Shown one piece after another: positions 1-8,426 of a stretch of 64,000 nt of DNA (the stretch's first letter is position 1; each line of letters begins with the position of its first letter). A program made the position numbers and the translations under genes. The stretch is taken from the NCBI GenBank assembly GCA_052174115.1, contig JBQMRX010000001.1, forward strand, positions 310,001 through 374,000, read 5' to 3'. This DNA is from Arsenophonus sp052174115. Lineage in GTDB: Bacteria; Pseudomonadota; Gammaproteobacteria; Enterobacterales; Enterobacteriaceae. The notes under the pieces are model-generated. The model ran no database searches and was not told the DNA's origin. It saw only the letters and a list, made by a program, of their open reading frames with translations.

Positions 1-472
1 CTAAACGACCACTAACTTTTACTTTTATACCTCTTGCTCCTAAACGCATAGCATTTTGTACTGCACGTTTCATAGCTCTACGGAACATAATTCGACGCTC
101 CAACTGTGAAGTAATACTATCAGCAACTAATTTAGCATCTAACTCAGGTTTACGTACTTCAGTAATATTAATTTGCGCAGGGACACAAGCGATATTTGCT
201 ACTGTTTTACGCAATTTTTCAACATCTTCACCTTTTTTACCAATAACAATACCAGGACGAGCACTGTGGATAGTTACACGGATACTCTTTGCAGGACGTT
301 CAATAACAATACGTGAAATAGAGGCTTTTGCTAGTTCTTTATTTAAATATTGGCGCACCTTAAAATCGCTATCTAAATTGATAGCAAAATCTTTTGTATT
401 CGCATACCAAGTAGAGTTCCAAGGCTTAACTATACCTAATCGAATACCATTAGGATGTACTTTCTGACCCAT
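1..472 (-). CDS. rpsC: 30S ribosomal protein S3 (partial, N-terminal part)
   Basis: This is the first 157 codons of ribosomal protein S3; the gene runs off the left edge of the window. S3 sits at the mRNA entry site on the head of the small subunit. The translation opens MGQKVHPNGIRLG and continues with the KH-domain region (RPGIVIGKKGEDVEKLR), where the GKKG loop binds RNA, both almost identical to enteric S3. The ATG at 472 matches the family start exactly. It is the last visible gene of the S10 operon and follows rplV by 18 bases, as expected for a single transcript. No defect is visible in the part shown. Confidence 0.97.
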   Translation of the reverse strand, partial: MGQKVHPNGIRLGIVKPWNSTWYANTKDFAINLDSDFKVRQYLNKELAKASISRIVIERPAKSIRVTIHSARPGIVIGKKGEDVEKLRKTVANIACVPAQINITEVRKPELDAKLVADSITSQLERRIMFRRAMKRAVQNAMRLGARGIKVKVSGRL

Positions 473-490
473 TCCTAGTCTCCATAAGTT

Positions 491-823
491 TTAATGATCA
501 GAAACGATTACAGTAATATGGCTGGTTCGTTTTAAAATACGATCCGCTCGACCTTTCGCACGAGGCATAATATGTTTCATAGTTGAACCTTCGTTAACAA
601 AAATTTTCTTAACCCTTAAGTCATCAAGATCAGCACCATCGTTATGCTCAGCGTTAGCAATAGCAGATCCAAGTACTTTCTTAACTAAATTAGCAGCCTT
701 CTTATTTGTATAATTTAGAATTTTTATAGCTTGTAATACTTTCTTACCACGAATAAGATTAACTACTAAACGAACCTTTTGAGCAGAAGAACGAGCATGA
801 CGATGTATAGCAATAGTTTCCAT
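491..823 (-). CDS. rplV: 50S ribosomal protein L22
   Basis: L22 lines the peptide exit tunnel and contacts all 23S rRNA domains. The 110-residue product has the same length as the enteric protein. It keeps the conserved opening HRHARSSAQKVRLV, the AIANAEHN segment and the end RAKGRADRILKRTSHIT, which includes the beta-hairpin that reaches into the tunnel. It lies between rpsS (14 bases upstream) and rpsC (18 bases downstream) in the S10 operon. A purine-rich site (GGGAAGAAAT) precedes the ATG at 823. Nothing about it looks degraded. Confidence 0.97.
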   Translation of the reverse strand: METIAIHRHARSSAQKVRLVVNLIRGKKVLQAIKILNYTNKKAANLVKKVLGSAIANAEHNDGADLDDLRVKKIFVNEGSTMKHIMPRAKGRADRILKRTSHITVIVSDH

Positions 824-837
824 TTCTTCCCTTTAAT

Positions 838-1116
838 TTAACGTTTCTTAACCTTTTTATCAGCCGCATGACTACGATAAGTACGAGTCGGCACGAATTC
901 ACCCAATTTATGACCAACCATTTCATCAGTAATATAAATTGGAATATGCTGACGTCCATTATGAACAGTGATGGTCAAACCGATCATGTTAGGAAAAATT
1001 GTTGAACGACGAGACCAAGTCTTAAGAGGTTTTTTATCACCCTTTTCCACTACTTTCTCTATCTTTTTTAACAAATGCAAGTCAATAAAAGGACCTTTCT
1101 TGAGAGAACGTGGCAT
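838..1116 (-). CDS. rpsS: 30S ribosomal protein S19
   Basis: S19 binds 16S rRNA in the small-subunit head next to S13. The 92-residue product starts MPRSLKKGPFIDLHL and contains the family core IPIYITDEMVGHKLGEF followed by PTRTYRSHAADKK, all standard for S19. Length and start equal those of enteric homologues. It is 14 bases from both rplB and rplV, and the close spacing points to coupled translation in the S10 operon. Confidence 0.97.
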   Translation of the reverse strand: MPRSLKKGPFIDLHLLKKIEKVVEKGDKKPLKTWSRRSTIFPNMIGLTITVHNGRQHIPIYITDEMVGHKLGEFVPTRTYRSHAADKKVKKR

Positions 1117-1130
1117 GATTTATCCTCTAA

Positions 1131-1955
1131 TTATTTTTTAGAACGATGACGCACAATATATTTATCAGTACGCTTATTACTTCGAGTTTTTTTACCTTTT
1201 GTTTGAATACCCCAAGGTGTTACAGGGTGTTTACCAAAATTACGACCCTCACCACCACCATGTGGATGATCTACTGGATTCATTGCTGTGCCACGAACAG
1301 TAGGGCGAATTCCACGCCATCGATTAGCTCCAGCTTTACCTAAAATACCTAACATATGCTCTGTATTACCAACTTCACCCAATGTAGCACGACTATCAGA
1401 AAATACTTTACGCATTTCACCAGAACGTAAACGAATAGTTGCATAATTATTATCACGTGCAACAATTTGTACATAAGCACCAGCCGAACGAGCTAATTGT
1501 CCACCTTTACCTGGTTTAAGTTCAACATTATGAACTATTGAGCCAATAGGGATATTCCGTATAGGTAAAGTATTACCTATTTTAATTGGTATATTTATAC
1601 CAGATTGAATTTTATCGCCAATTTTTAAATTTTTTGGAGCAAGAATATAACGACGTTCTCCATCTTTATAAAGAATTAATGCAATATTCGCAGAACGATT
1701 TGGATCATATTCAAGTCGTTCAACGATAGCTGGAATACCATCTTTATTACGTTTAAAATCAATTAAACGATAATGCTGTTTATGTCCGCCACCAATATGA
1801 CGTGTAGTAATATGACCATTATTATTACGACCTCCTGTTTTATTATTTTTTTGTAATAATAAAGCATAAGGTTTGCCTTTATGGAGTTCATGATTAACTA
1901 CTTTAACTACATGGCGACGTCCTGGAGATGTAGGTTTACATTTAATAATTGTCAT
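1131..1955 (-). CDS. rplB: 50S ribosomal protein L2
   Basis: L2 is one of the proteins closest to the peptidyl-transferase centre and is needed for subunit joining. The 274-residue product has the expected length. It carries the N-terminal MTIIKCKPTSPGRRHVV, the GGGHKQHYR loop, and the C-terminal signature PVDHPHGGGEGRNFGKHPVTPWG, whose histidine lies near the catalytic centre. It sits 24 bases after rplW and 14 before rpsS. It is intact and highly conserved, with only conservative K/I/N enrichment typical of this AT-rich genome. Confidence 0.97.
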   Translation of the reverse strand: MTIIKCKPTSPGRRHVVKVVNHELHKGKPYALLLQKNNKTGGRNNNGHITTRHIGGGHKQHYRLIDFKRNKDGIPAIVERLEYDPNRSANIALILYKDGERRYILAPKNLKIGDKIQSGINIPIKIGNTLPIRNIPIGSIVHNVELKPGKGGQLARSAGAYVQIVARDNNYATIRLRSGEMRKVFSDSRATLGEVGNTEHMLGILGKAGANRWRGIRPTVRGTAMNPVDHPHGGGEGRNFGKHPVTPWGIQTKGKKTRSNKRTDKYIVRHRSKK

Positions 1956-1979
1956 TGTTTTTAGTTCTCCTTCTCCAAC

Positions 1980-2282
1980 TTACTCTACGCTACCAATAAA
2001 ATCTAAATTCTGACCTTCTTTTAGGGTAATATAAGCTTTTTTCCAGTCACTACGACGACCAAATTTTTTATTATGTCGTTTTATTTTGCCTTTAACTAAT
2101 AAAGTATTTATAGTTTTAACTTCAACTTCAAATAATTTTTGTACAGCTCTTTTAATTTCTAATTTACTTGCATATTTTGCTACTTTAAGCACAATAGTAT
2201 TATTTTTTTCCATTACTATAGAAGCTTTTTCAGAGACATGTGGTGTAGATAATATTTTTAATAAGTATTCTTTATTAATCAT
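1980..2282 (-). CDS. rplW: 50S ribosomal protein L23
   Basis: L23 stands at the exit of the peptide tunnel and is the docking site for trigger factor and SRP. The 100-residue product matches the enteric length. It has the start LLKILSTPHVSEKAS, the segment LFEVEVKTINTLLVKGKIKRH and the ending KKAYITLKEGQNLDF. The ATG overlaps the end of rplD by four bases (ATGA), a classic translational-coupling arrangement in the S10 operon. Confidence 0.96.
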   Translation of the reverse strand: MINKEYLLKILSTPHVSEKASIVMEKNNTIVLKVAKYASKLEIKRAVQKLFEVEVKTINTLLVKGKIKRHNKKFGRRSDWKKAYITLKEGQNLDFIGSVE

Positions 2283-2884
2283 GTTAACATCTCCTCAATT
2301 TTCTTTACAGCATCAAAAGTTATAACTATATTCTCAAAAGTAACTAGACTAACAGGATCGATATCTATCACATTACAAATATTAACTTTATATAAATTAC
2401 GAGCCGCTAAAAATAATTTTTTTTCAATATCAATTGTAATAATTAATACATTATTTAAAGCTATTTCTTTTAATTTTTGCACTAAAAATTTAGTTTTTGC
2501 TTCCTTTAAAGAAAATTTTTCAACAATAATTAAACGATTTTGACGTACCAATTCAGATAAGATGCTTTTTATAGCACCGCGATACATCTTTTTATTTACT
2601 TTTTGAGTATAGTCCTGTTGTTTAGATGCAAAAGTTACACCACCTGAGCGCCAAATTGGACTCTTAACTGAACCAACTCGTGCGCGACCAGTACCTTTTT
2701 GGCGCCATGGTTTTTTACCTGAACCTGAAACTTCAGAGCGAGTTTTTTGAGCACGAGTACCTTGACGACCACCGGCCACATAGGCAACAATTACTTGATG
2801 TACAAGTGCTTCATTAAAATTACATCCAAAAATTGTTTCAGAAACATTTAATGTATTTTGTTTATCTTGCATCATCAATTCCAT
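2279..2884 (-). CDS. rplD: 50S ribosomal protein L4
   Basis: L4 is an early-assembly 50S protein whose extended loop reaches the exit tunnel. In E. coli it also represses its own S10 operon by acting on the leader. The 201 residues have the family length. The tunnel loop region (GSGKKPWRQKGTGRAR, then SPIWRSGGVTF) is fully conserved, and the globular part ends DAVKKIEEMLT. The start MELMMQDKQNTLNVSET aligns with the enteric start. It overlaps rplW by 4 bases and follows rplC by 25. I could not confirm whether the L4-responsive leader survives upstream of rpsJ. Confidence 0.96.
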   Translation of the reverse strand: MELMMQDKQNTLNVSETIFGCNFNEALVHQVIVAYVAGGRQGTRAQKTRSEVSGSGKKPWRQKGTGRARVGSVKSPIWRSGGVTFASKQQDYTQKVNKKMYRGAIKSILSELVRQNRLIIVEKFSLKEAKTKFLVQKLKEIALNNVLIITIDIEKKLFLAARNLYKVNICNVIDIDPVSLVTFENIVITFDAVKKIEEMLT

Positions 2885-2909
2885 TCTTCTATATCTCCAT
2901 TTTTCAAAG

Positions 2910-3539
2910 TTAAGTCTTAATGGCTGGCTTTACAATAAGATTACTATCAACTGCACCTGGAACAGCACCTTTAACTAATAGATAATTATGCAAAATATCA
3001 ACACGTACAACATGAAGGCTTTGAATGGTTACCCGTTTATTACCCATTTGGCCGGCCATTTTCTTACCTTTAAATACCTTACCTGGAGTTTGATTTTGAC
3101 CAATAGAACCAGGAGCTCGATGTGATAAAGAATTACCATGAGTAGAATCCTGAGTACGAAAATTCCAACGTTTAACTGTACCAGAAAAACCTTTACCCTT
3201 AGAAATACCAGTAACATCAACCTTTTTAACCTTAGTAAAAATCTCAACATTAATACTTTGACCTACTATAAATTTTTCATTTTCACTTAAATGAAATTCA
3301 TGTAAAATACGGCCCGCTTCAACGCCAACTTTAGCAAAATGTCCAGCTTCAGGTTTTTTTATACGATTTGATTTTTTGCTACCAGTAGTAACTTGAATTG
3401 CATTATAACCATCTGTTTTTAAACTCTTAACTTGAGTTACTCGATTATTTTCGATTTCAATAACAGTTACAGGAATAGAAACACCATTTTCATTAAAAAT
3501 ACGTGTCATTCCTAATTTCTTGCCAACTAAACCAATCAT
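2910..3539 (-). CDS. rplC: 50S ribosomal protein L3
   Basis: L3 initiates 50S assembly and contacts the A-site side of the peptidyl-transferase centre. The 209 residues equal the enteric length. The opening MIGLVGKKLGMTRIF and the central loop (WNFRTQDSTHGNSLSHRAPGSIGQNQ, given here as two adjoining stretches: WNFRTQDSTHGNSLSH then RAPGSIGQNQ) are typical. The loop contains the glutamine that PrmB methylates in E. coli. It is 32 bases after rpsJ and 25 before rplD. Confidence 0.96.
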   Translation of the reverse strand: MIGLVGKKLGMTRIFNENGVSIPVTVIEIENNRVTQVKSLKTDGYNAIQVTTGSKKSNRIKKPEAGHFAKVGVEAGRILHEFHLSENEKFIVGQSINVEIFTKVKKVDVTGISKGKGFSGTVKRWNFRTQDSTHGNSLSHRAPGSIGQNQTPGKVFKGKKMAGQMGNKRVTIQSLHVVRVDILHNYLLVKGAVPGAVDSNLIVKPAIKT

Positions 3540-3571
3540 TATTTCAACCTCTCAATCATATTATGACTTGA

Positions 3572-3883
3572 TCAACCAAGGCTAATTTGCACATCTACAC
3601 CAGCAGCTAAATCCAGACGCATCAGAGCATCAACAGTTTTTTCGGTTGGCTCAACAATATCAACTAAACGTTTATGAGTACGAATTTCATATTGATCACG
3701 CGCATCTTTATTAACATGCGGTGAAATCAAAACAGTAAAACGTTCTTTACGTGTAGGTAATGGGATCGGTCCACGTACTTGAGCACCGGTGCGCTTAGCA
3801 GTTTTAACAATTTCTACAGTTGATTGATCGATTAAACGATGGTCAAAGGCTTTCAAACGAATACGAATTCTTTGGTTCTGCAT
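3572..3883 (-). CDS. rpsJ: 30S ribosomal protein S10 / NusE
   Basis: S10 is a small-subunit head protein and, as NusE, a transcription antitermination factor that binds NusG and NusB. The 103 residues match the enteric protein in length and sequence (MQNQRIRIRLKAFDHRLID, RTGAQVRGPIPLPTRKERFTVL, LAAGVDVQISL). It is the first gene of the S10 operon, with GGAG about nine bases before the ATG. Its upstream neighbour is normally bfr/bfd or tuf; here it is a 600-base AT-rich gap followed by tRNA genes (see findings). Confidence 0.97.
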   Translation of the reverse strand: MQNQRIRIRLKAFDHRLIDQSTVEIVKTAKRTGAQVRGPIPLPTRKERFTVLISPHVNKDARDQYEIRTHKRLVDIVEPTEKTVDALMRLDLAAGVDVQISLG

Positions 3884-4486
3884 TATACGAGAACTCCAAC
3901 TATTTTATAAATGTAAAATATTACTATTCTCCAAAATATCTATTAATAAGGAAGTGTAAATTGTTCTCATAATAATCTCTAAATTAAAGATATTGTTTAA
4001 TACTATTTAAACACTTGAATATTTTATAAAACATATTCATAAATTAAATATTTTATTTATTATACGTAATTTAAAAATAAGAACAAGCCATGAATAAAAA
4101 ATTACATAAAATTTATTTATAATCGTATCATAATTTTAATTCTATATAAAAATAGAAATATTAATTTTTATATATTGTTTTTTATAAGATTATCAATTTA
4201 ATTAAATTTAAACATAAATTAGAATTATAAATTTTTATAAATACAATAATAATTAATATAGTTAAAATTATTTAACATAATCAAAATGATAAACTATGTA
4301 TTAACATTAATATATAATTATTAAATTTATTTTTTTTAAATATTAAATTTTCTATTTATTATATAAAAAATCAATAATTAAATTATATTAAATAAAAAAT
4401 AATAATATATGTTTATTATTTATTTTATATCGCATATACCATATAAAATAAATAAATAATTAAAATGTATTATTTTTTAATTATTC
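3884..4486. other. AT-rich gap between rpsJ and thrT
   Basis: This stretch must hold the S10 operon promoter and leader on the minus strand, but I could not pick out a convincing promoter because the DNA is nearly all A/T. No tuf, bfr or bfd remnant can be read in any frame. By comparison with E. coli gene order, a second tuf gene is expected immediately downstream of thrT, so this looks like the site of a deleted tuf. A possible terminator lies at 4416-4455. Confidence 0.6.
4416..4455 (-). terminator. Possible terminator after the tRNA cluster
   Basis: A 15-base inverted repeat (TTATTTATTTTATAT at 4416-4430, its complement at 4441-4455) has a ten-base loop CGCATATACC, one of the few GC-containing stretches here. 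It begins 32 bases past the 3' end of tRNA-Thr(GGT) on the minus strand, and a T-rich tract follows a short way further on. It could end the tRNA transcript now that tuf no longer follows. The stem is all A/T, so the call is tentative. Confidence 0.4.
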
Positions 4487-4559
4487 TGCTGATAGGCAGA
4501 TTCGAACTGTCGACCTCACTCTTACCAAGAGTGTGCTCTACCAACTAAGCTATATCAGC
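4487..4559 (-). tRNA. thrT: tRNA-Thr (anticodon GGT)
   Basis: The reverse strand folds as a full cloverleaf: acceptor GCTGATA/TATCAGC, D arm AGCTTAGTTGGTAGAGC, anticodon loop TTGGTAA with GGT, T arm GACAG-TTCGAAT-CTGCC (the first T-stem pair is a mismatch-prone G/C shift relative to E. coli), and discriminator A. CCA is not encoded. It is the last of four tRNAs in the order thrU-tyrU-glyT-thrT, the same order as in E. coli, where tufB follows. Confidence 0.96.
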
Positions 4560-4571
4560 AATATTATATCT

Positions 4572-4646
<75 letters not shown>

Positions 4647-4753
4647 GATAAATACTATAATTGATTTTTAATCCGTGGCTACAAATTTTATATTAAATAT
4701 TTTACATTAAAAATAGCATTTTGAATTAAATACTTTAGATAAATCTATAATGA

Positions 4754-4835
4754 TGGTGGGAGAAGGATTCGAACCTTCGAAGTCTATGACAACAGATTTA
4801 CAGTCTGCTCCCTTTAGCCACTCGGGAATCCCACC
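4754..4835 (-). tRNA. tyrU: tRNA-Tyr (anticodon GTA)
   Basis: This is a class II tRNA with a long variable arm. The acceptor is GGTGGGA/TCCCACC, the anticodon stem-loop CAGACTGTAAATCTG carries GTA, and the T arm is GAAGG-TTCGAAT-CCTTC. The 82 bases equal the E. coli gene without CCA. CCA is not encoded (TCA follows the discriminator). It sits between thrU and glyT as in E. coli. Confidence 0.96.
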
Positions 4836-4861
4836 TTTTATTTATATCTAAATTTTAATGA

Positions 4862-4934
4862 TGCCGACACCAAGAATTGAACTCGGGACATACTGATTAC
4901 AAGTCAGTTGCTCTTCCAACTGAGCTATGCCGGC
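4862..4934 (-). tRNA. thrU: tRNA-Thr (anticodon TGT)
   Basis: The acceptor stem GCCGGCA/TGTCGGC has one G-T wobble. The D arm is AGCTCAGTTGGAAGAGC, the anticodon stem-loop CTGACTTGTAATCAG holds TGT, and the T arm is CCGAG-TTCAATT-CTTGG with one wobble. CCA is not encoded. It is the first gene of the cluster. Upstream (4935-4960) is a TATATT-like -10 element, which is weak evidence in such AT-rich DNA. Confidence 0.95.
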
Positions 4935-5283
4935 ATAATATATTTTGCATATTTAAAGAGATAAAAAATATTTTAAAAAAATAAAATATTTTATTTTTTC
5001 ATCTATATGAATTTTATTTATATTTTTAATATTTTATAATAAATATTAAAATATTCAATAATTTTAAATTTTTAATTATTTTTAAAATTATATTAAATAT
5101 TTTTAATAAAAATAAATTATATTATACAATAATATTTTATTGCTAAAAATAAAAAATATTAGATTTTAATTAATTTTTTTATTTAAAATAAAATTCTACA
5201 TATAAATATTTATTTTATTATTCAATCTATTTTATAGATTATAAAAAATTATGACAACTTATACATAGATAAAATATTAATTT
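4935..5283. other. Intergenic region between thrU and coaA
   Basis: The two flanking units are divergent (tRNAs on minus, coaA on plus), so promoters for both should lie here. The sequence is almost entirely A/T runs, and I see no distinctive operator, RNA gene or coding remnant. Confidence 0.5.
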
Positions 5284-6237
5284 ATGAAAAAACAACAAAA
5301 CTTTTCAATGAATCATTATTTAGAGTTTAATCGTAAACATTGGTCGACATTACGTAATTCTGTTCCATTAAAATTGTTAACAAATAAAGAATTACTAGAA
5401 TTAAAAAGCATCAATGATGAAATTTCAATGAATGAAGTAAATCAAATTTACCTTCCTATTTCACGACTACTTAATTTCTATATCAATTCAAATTTATATA
5501 GACAAAGTATTTTAGATCAATTTTTAGGTATTAAAAAAAATAAAACACCTTATATTATCGGTATTGCAGGTAGTGTTTCAGTTGGTAAAAGTACAACAGC
5601 TCGTCTATTACAAACTTTATTAAGTCGTTGGCCAAAACATCGTAAAGTTGATCTTGTTACAACAGATGGTTTTTTATACCCAAATAAAATTTTAAATAAA
5701 CGTGGAATAATGAAAAAAAAAGGATTTCCTGAATCTTACGATATATATCGTTTAGTAAAATTTATTTCTGATATAAAATCAGGAGTCAAACAGATTACTG
5801 CACCGGTATATTCTCATTTTATTTATGATATTTTACCGGGTAAAAAACAATTAATTAAAAAACCCGATATTCTTATCTTAGAAGGTTTAAATGTTTTACA
5901 AAATGGTAATGATTATCTACATACTCAACATCATATTTTTGTATCTGATTTTATTGATTTTTCTATTTATGTTGATGCTCCAGAAAATTTATTGAAGAAA
6001 TGGTATATCAATCGATTTTTAAAATTTTGTCAAGGCGTTTTCTCTAATCCTAATGCATATTTTTATCATTATTCTAAATTAAAACAAAAGGAATCAATTA
6101 AAACAGCTAAAATAATATGGGATGAAATTAATAAAGTAAATTTAGAAAAAAATATAATACAAACTAAAGAAAGAGCAAACTTAATAATAACTAAAAGTTC
6201 AAATCATTCCATTATAAACATTAAATTAAGAAAATAA
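5284..6237 (+). CDS. coaA: Pantothenate kinase, type I
   Basis: CoaA phosphorylates pantothenate with ATP, the first and rate-setting step of coenzyme A synthesis in the cytosol. The 317 residues match the enteric enzyme (316). The Walker A motif GSVSVGKSTTAR lies near residues 95-106. Conserved blocks TTDGFLYPN, KKKGFPESYD, APVYSHFIYD and PDILILEGLNVLQ hold the substrate and feedback (CoA) site. The C-terminus (TKSSNHSIINIKLRK) is complete. It is oriented opposite to birA-murB, with which it converges, exactly as the coaA/birA/murB trio is arranged in E. coli. No clear ribosome site precedes the ATG. Confidence 0.97.
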   Translation: MKKQQNFSMNHYLEFNRKHWSTLRNSVPLKLLTNKELLELKSINDEISMNEVNQIYLPISRLLNFYINSNLYRQSILDQFLGIKKNKTPYIIGIAGSVSVGKSTTARLLQTLLSRWPKHRKVDLVTTDGFLYPNKILNKRGIMKKKGFPESYDIYRLVKFISDIKSGVKQITAPVYSHFIYDILPGKKQLIKKPDILILEGLNVLQNGNDYLHTQHHIFVSDFIDFSIYVDAPENLLKKWYINRFLKFCQGVFSNPNAYFYHYSKLKQKESIKTAKIIWDEINKVNLEKNIIQTKERANLIITKSSNHSIINIKLRK

Positions 6238-6277
6238 TATTAAAATTAAATTAATAATTAATTTCAATTCAATTATT

Positions 6278-7239
6278 CTAATTATCTGATCGTAATGTAA
6301 TTTCATTACCTATATAAGAAAAAATTTTACCGTTTTGTTCTAACAAAATTGCACCATATTCATCAATTCCCTTCGCGATTCCAACCTCAAAATAATTACC
6401 AATCTGTAACTTCACTTTTTTATTTAAAAAAATATCCAACGGCATCCAACGTTTAATAAAAGGAATAAAACCATATTTCTCAAATTGAGATAATTCATGA
6501 CGCAATGCCAAAATAATCTGACCAACAATTATATTTCTTTCTATTTGAATACCTGCCTGTTCAAGATTAATCCATCTTTGATTAATATACCTATTATAAT
6601 TATTGCTCATTGCAATATTAAGTCCAATACCAATAATAATATCAGCTGAATCTCCAGTTTTAGCTATCATTTCAATTAAAATTCCAGCAACTTTTTTTTC
6701 GTTGAGATAGAGATCATTAGGCCACTTAACTTTTATATTACTACCTTTTAGTTTATTAAGATTTTCAGCAATAATAATACTAACAACTAAACTTAATCCA
6801 TTTGCAGCAGTAGTTCCTTGTTTTAAATGCCAATATAACGACATATAAAGATTACACCCGAAAGGAGAAACCCAAGGTCGACCTCGACGACCTCTACCAA
6901 TAGCTTGGTATTCAGCAATACAAACATCACCAGAATTTAATTGATCAATACATTCTAATAAATGTTGATTGGTAGAATTTATAACTTGTTTTATAATTAT
7001 TTTTCCTTGTTTTACTAAACTATAAATTTTATTATAATCTAATAAATCAATTTTTTTTTAAATTGATAATGATTATTAGTAATATTATTAACTTCAATAC
7101 CCCATTTATTTAGCGTATAAATATATTTATTAATATCAAATTGTGTAAAATTAAGTAATTGACTTAACTGCTTGTTAGAATATATTTTTCCATTAGAAAG
7201 TATTCTGATAAGTTTTAAGGGAATAGTTATATTTTTCAT
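6278..7239 (-). pseudogene. birA: birA: biotin-protein ligase / biotin repressor, frameshifted in a poly-A tract
   Basis: BirA activates biotin to biotinyl-AMP and attaches it to the acetyl-CoA carboxylase carrier protein; its N-terminal winged helix represses the bio operon in E. coli. The N-terminal part (7239-7039) reads LIRILSNGKIYSNKQLSQLL, a helix-turn-helix. It then stops just past a run of nine A at 7051-7059 (minus strand). Adding one A restores frame: it reads on through INSTNQ, the biotin/AMP loop GRGRRGRPW and into the catalytic domain (KWPNDLYLNEKKVAGIL), ending IGNEITLRS. The restored protein would be 320 residues, against 321 in E. coli, with every key motif kept. So the gene is one base away from intact. 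RNA polymerase slippage may still give active enzyme; a sequencing error is the other option. The start overlaps murB by ATGA. Confidence 0.9.
7051..7059 (-). other. Nine-A slippery tract at the birA frameshift
   Basis: Nine consecutive A on the coding strand, preceded by CAATTT and followed by TTGATTTATTAG. In the annotated frame the TAG ends translation; with ten A (or eleven minus other shifts) the reading frame enters the complete BirA catalytic domain. Confidence 0.85.
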
Positions 7240-8276
7240 GAAATAATATCTATAGCATTTACTTCACCATATTTACCAATAAAACGAACTTCTGGCTCTA
7301 ATGTAATAGAAAATTTCTCTATAACTTTTTTATGAATACAACGAGCTAAATTTAAAATATCTTTTCCAGTTGCATTATTTTTATTAATTAAAACTAATGC
7401 TTGATTTATATGCACTGCAGCGCCGCCATGTTGATAACCTTTTAGATCACATTGATCTATTAACCATCCAGCTGCAAGTTTTACTTTGCCATCTAATTGT
7501 GGATATTCAGGGCATTTTGGATAAGATATCTTTATTTGATTTGCAGTTATATTAGAAATAACTGGATTTTTAAAAAAACTACCAGCATTTCCTATCAAAA
7601 TTGGATCAGGTAATTTACTTTTTCTGATTTTACAAACAATATTAAAAATGTTTTTTGCTGTTACTGTTTCTGCTGTTAAAGAATTTAAACCATCATATGA
7701 TAATATCGGTTTCCATAATTTATTTAATTTTAAACCTACCGAAACAACTGCAAAATTTTTACGATATTTATGTTTTAAACTACTATCTCGATAACCAAAT
7801 TGACATTCAGCGGTATCTAGTCGATATTTTTTAGCATTATTTAAATTAACAATATCCACATAATGGCATACATCTTTAAATTCTATACCATAAGCACCAA
7901 TATTTTGTATAGCTGCAGCACCTACAGAGCCTAAAATTAATGCCATATTTTCTAATCCATAAATACCTTTTTTTATAAGTTTTTCAACTAATTTATGCCA
8001 ATTATTTCCTGATCCAACATGAATAAACCATTCTTTAGATGATTCTGTTATCTCTAACGCCGTTATTCTATTTAAAATAACTAAACCATCAAAATCATCA
8101 ATAAATAAAACATTACTACCATTACCTAATAATAAAACAGACAAACCTTTTATTTGTGCCTTTTTCCATAAAACAAGTAATTCTTCTATTGAAAAAACTG
8201 AATATATTATTTTTGCTTTAGCATCAATACTAAAAGTATTATAATTTTTTAATTTTTTATAATTATTAAAATGCAT
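7236..8276 (-). CDS. murB: UDP-N-acetylenolpyruvoylglucosamine reductase
   Basis: MurB is the FAD-dependent reductase that makes UDP-N-acetylmuramic acid, the second committed step of peptidoglycan synthesis. The 346 residues are close to the enteric 342. The FAD-binding N-domain shows NTFSIDAKAK and LGNGSNVLF. The next conserved blocks are GSVGAAAIQNIGAYG, CQFGYRDSSLKH and GNAGSFFKNPV, where the serine is the proton donor. The C-terminus LAAGWLIDQCDLKG and LEPEVRFIG is complete. Its stop overlaps the birA start by four bases, so the two are cotranscribed. Its presence means the cell still starts peptidoglycan precursor synthesis. Confidence 0.97.
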   Translation of the reverse strand: MHFNNYKKLKNYNTFSIDAKAKIIYSVFSIEELLVLWKKAQIKGLSVLLLGNGSNVLFIDDFDGLVILNRITALEITESSKEWFIHVGSGNNWHKLVEKLIKKGIYGLENMALILGSVGAAAIQNIGAYGIEFKDVCHYVDIVNLNNAKKYRLDTAECQFGYRDSSLKHKYRKNFAVVSVGLKLNKLWKPILSYDGLNSLTAETVTAKNIFNIVCKIRKSKLPDPILIGNAGSFFKNPVISNITANQIKISYPKCPEYPQLDGKVKLAAGWLIDQCDLKGYQHGGAAVHINQALVLINKNNATGKDILNLARCIHKKVIEKFSITLEPEVRFIGKYGEVNAIDIIS

Positions 8277-8382
8277 ATATTAAAATCCAGTATATATAGT
8301 GATTATATAGTTTATTTGTATAATTTTATATAAGTAGGATAAATTTAAAATTATAAAATTAATATATTTATCTAATTATAAA

Positions 8383-8419
8383 ATGCTAAAAAGTCATTTA
8401 AATAATGACTTTTTAGCAT
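8383..8419 (-). terminator. Terminator of the 5S rRNA gene
   Basis: A perfect 16-bp stem (TGCTAAAAAGTCATT at 8384-8398 and its complement at 8404-8418, plus one flanking A-T pair) has a five-base loop and is followed on the minus strand by TTTT. It begins 8 bases past the 3' end of 5S rRNA, so it fits an intrinsic terminator of that transcript. Confidence 0.8.
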
Positions 8420-8426
8420 AATCAAA

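Noticed and set aside
3884..4000. L4-regulated S10 leader RNA
   Set aside because: The location is right but no conserved leader hairpins could be identified by eye.
5240..5275. DnaA box (TTATACATA) near coaA
   Set aside because: Imperfect, single, and no cluster; not evidence for a replication origin.
7039..7239. A free-standing 66-residue helix-turn-helix regulator
   Set aside because: It aligns with the N-terminal domain of BirA and the rest of BirA follows in the next frame; it is a fragment, not a separate gene.
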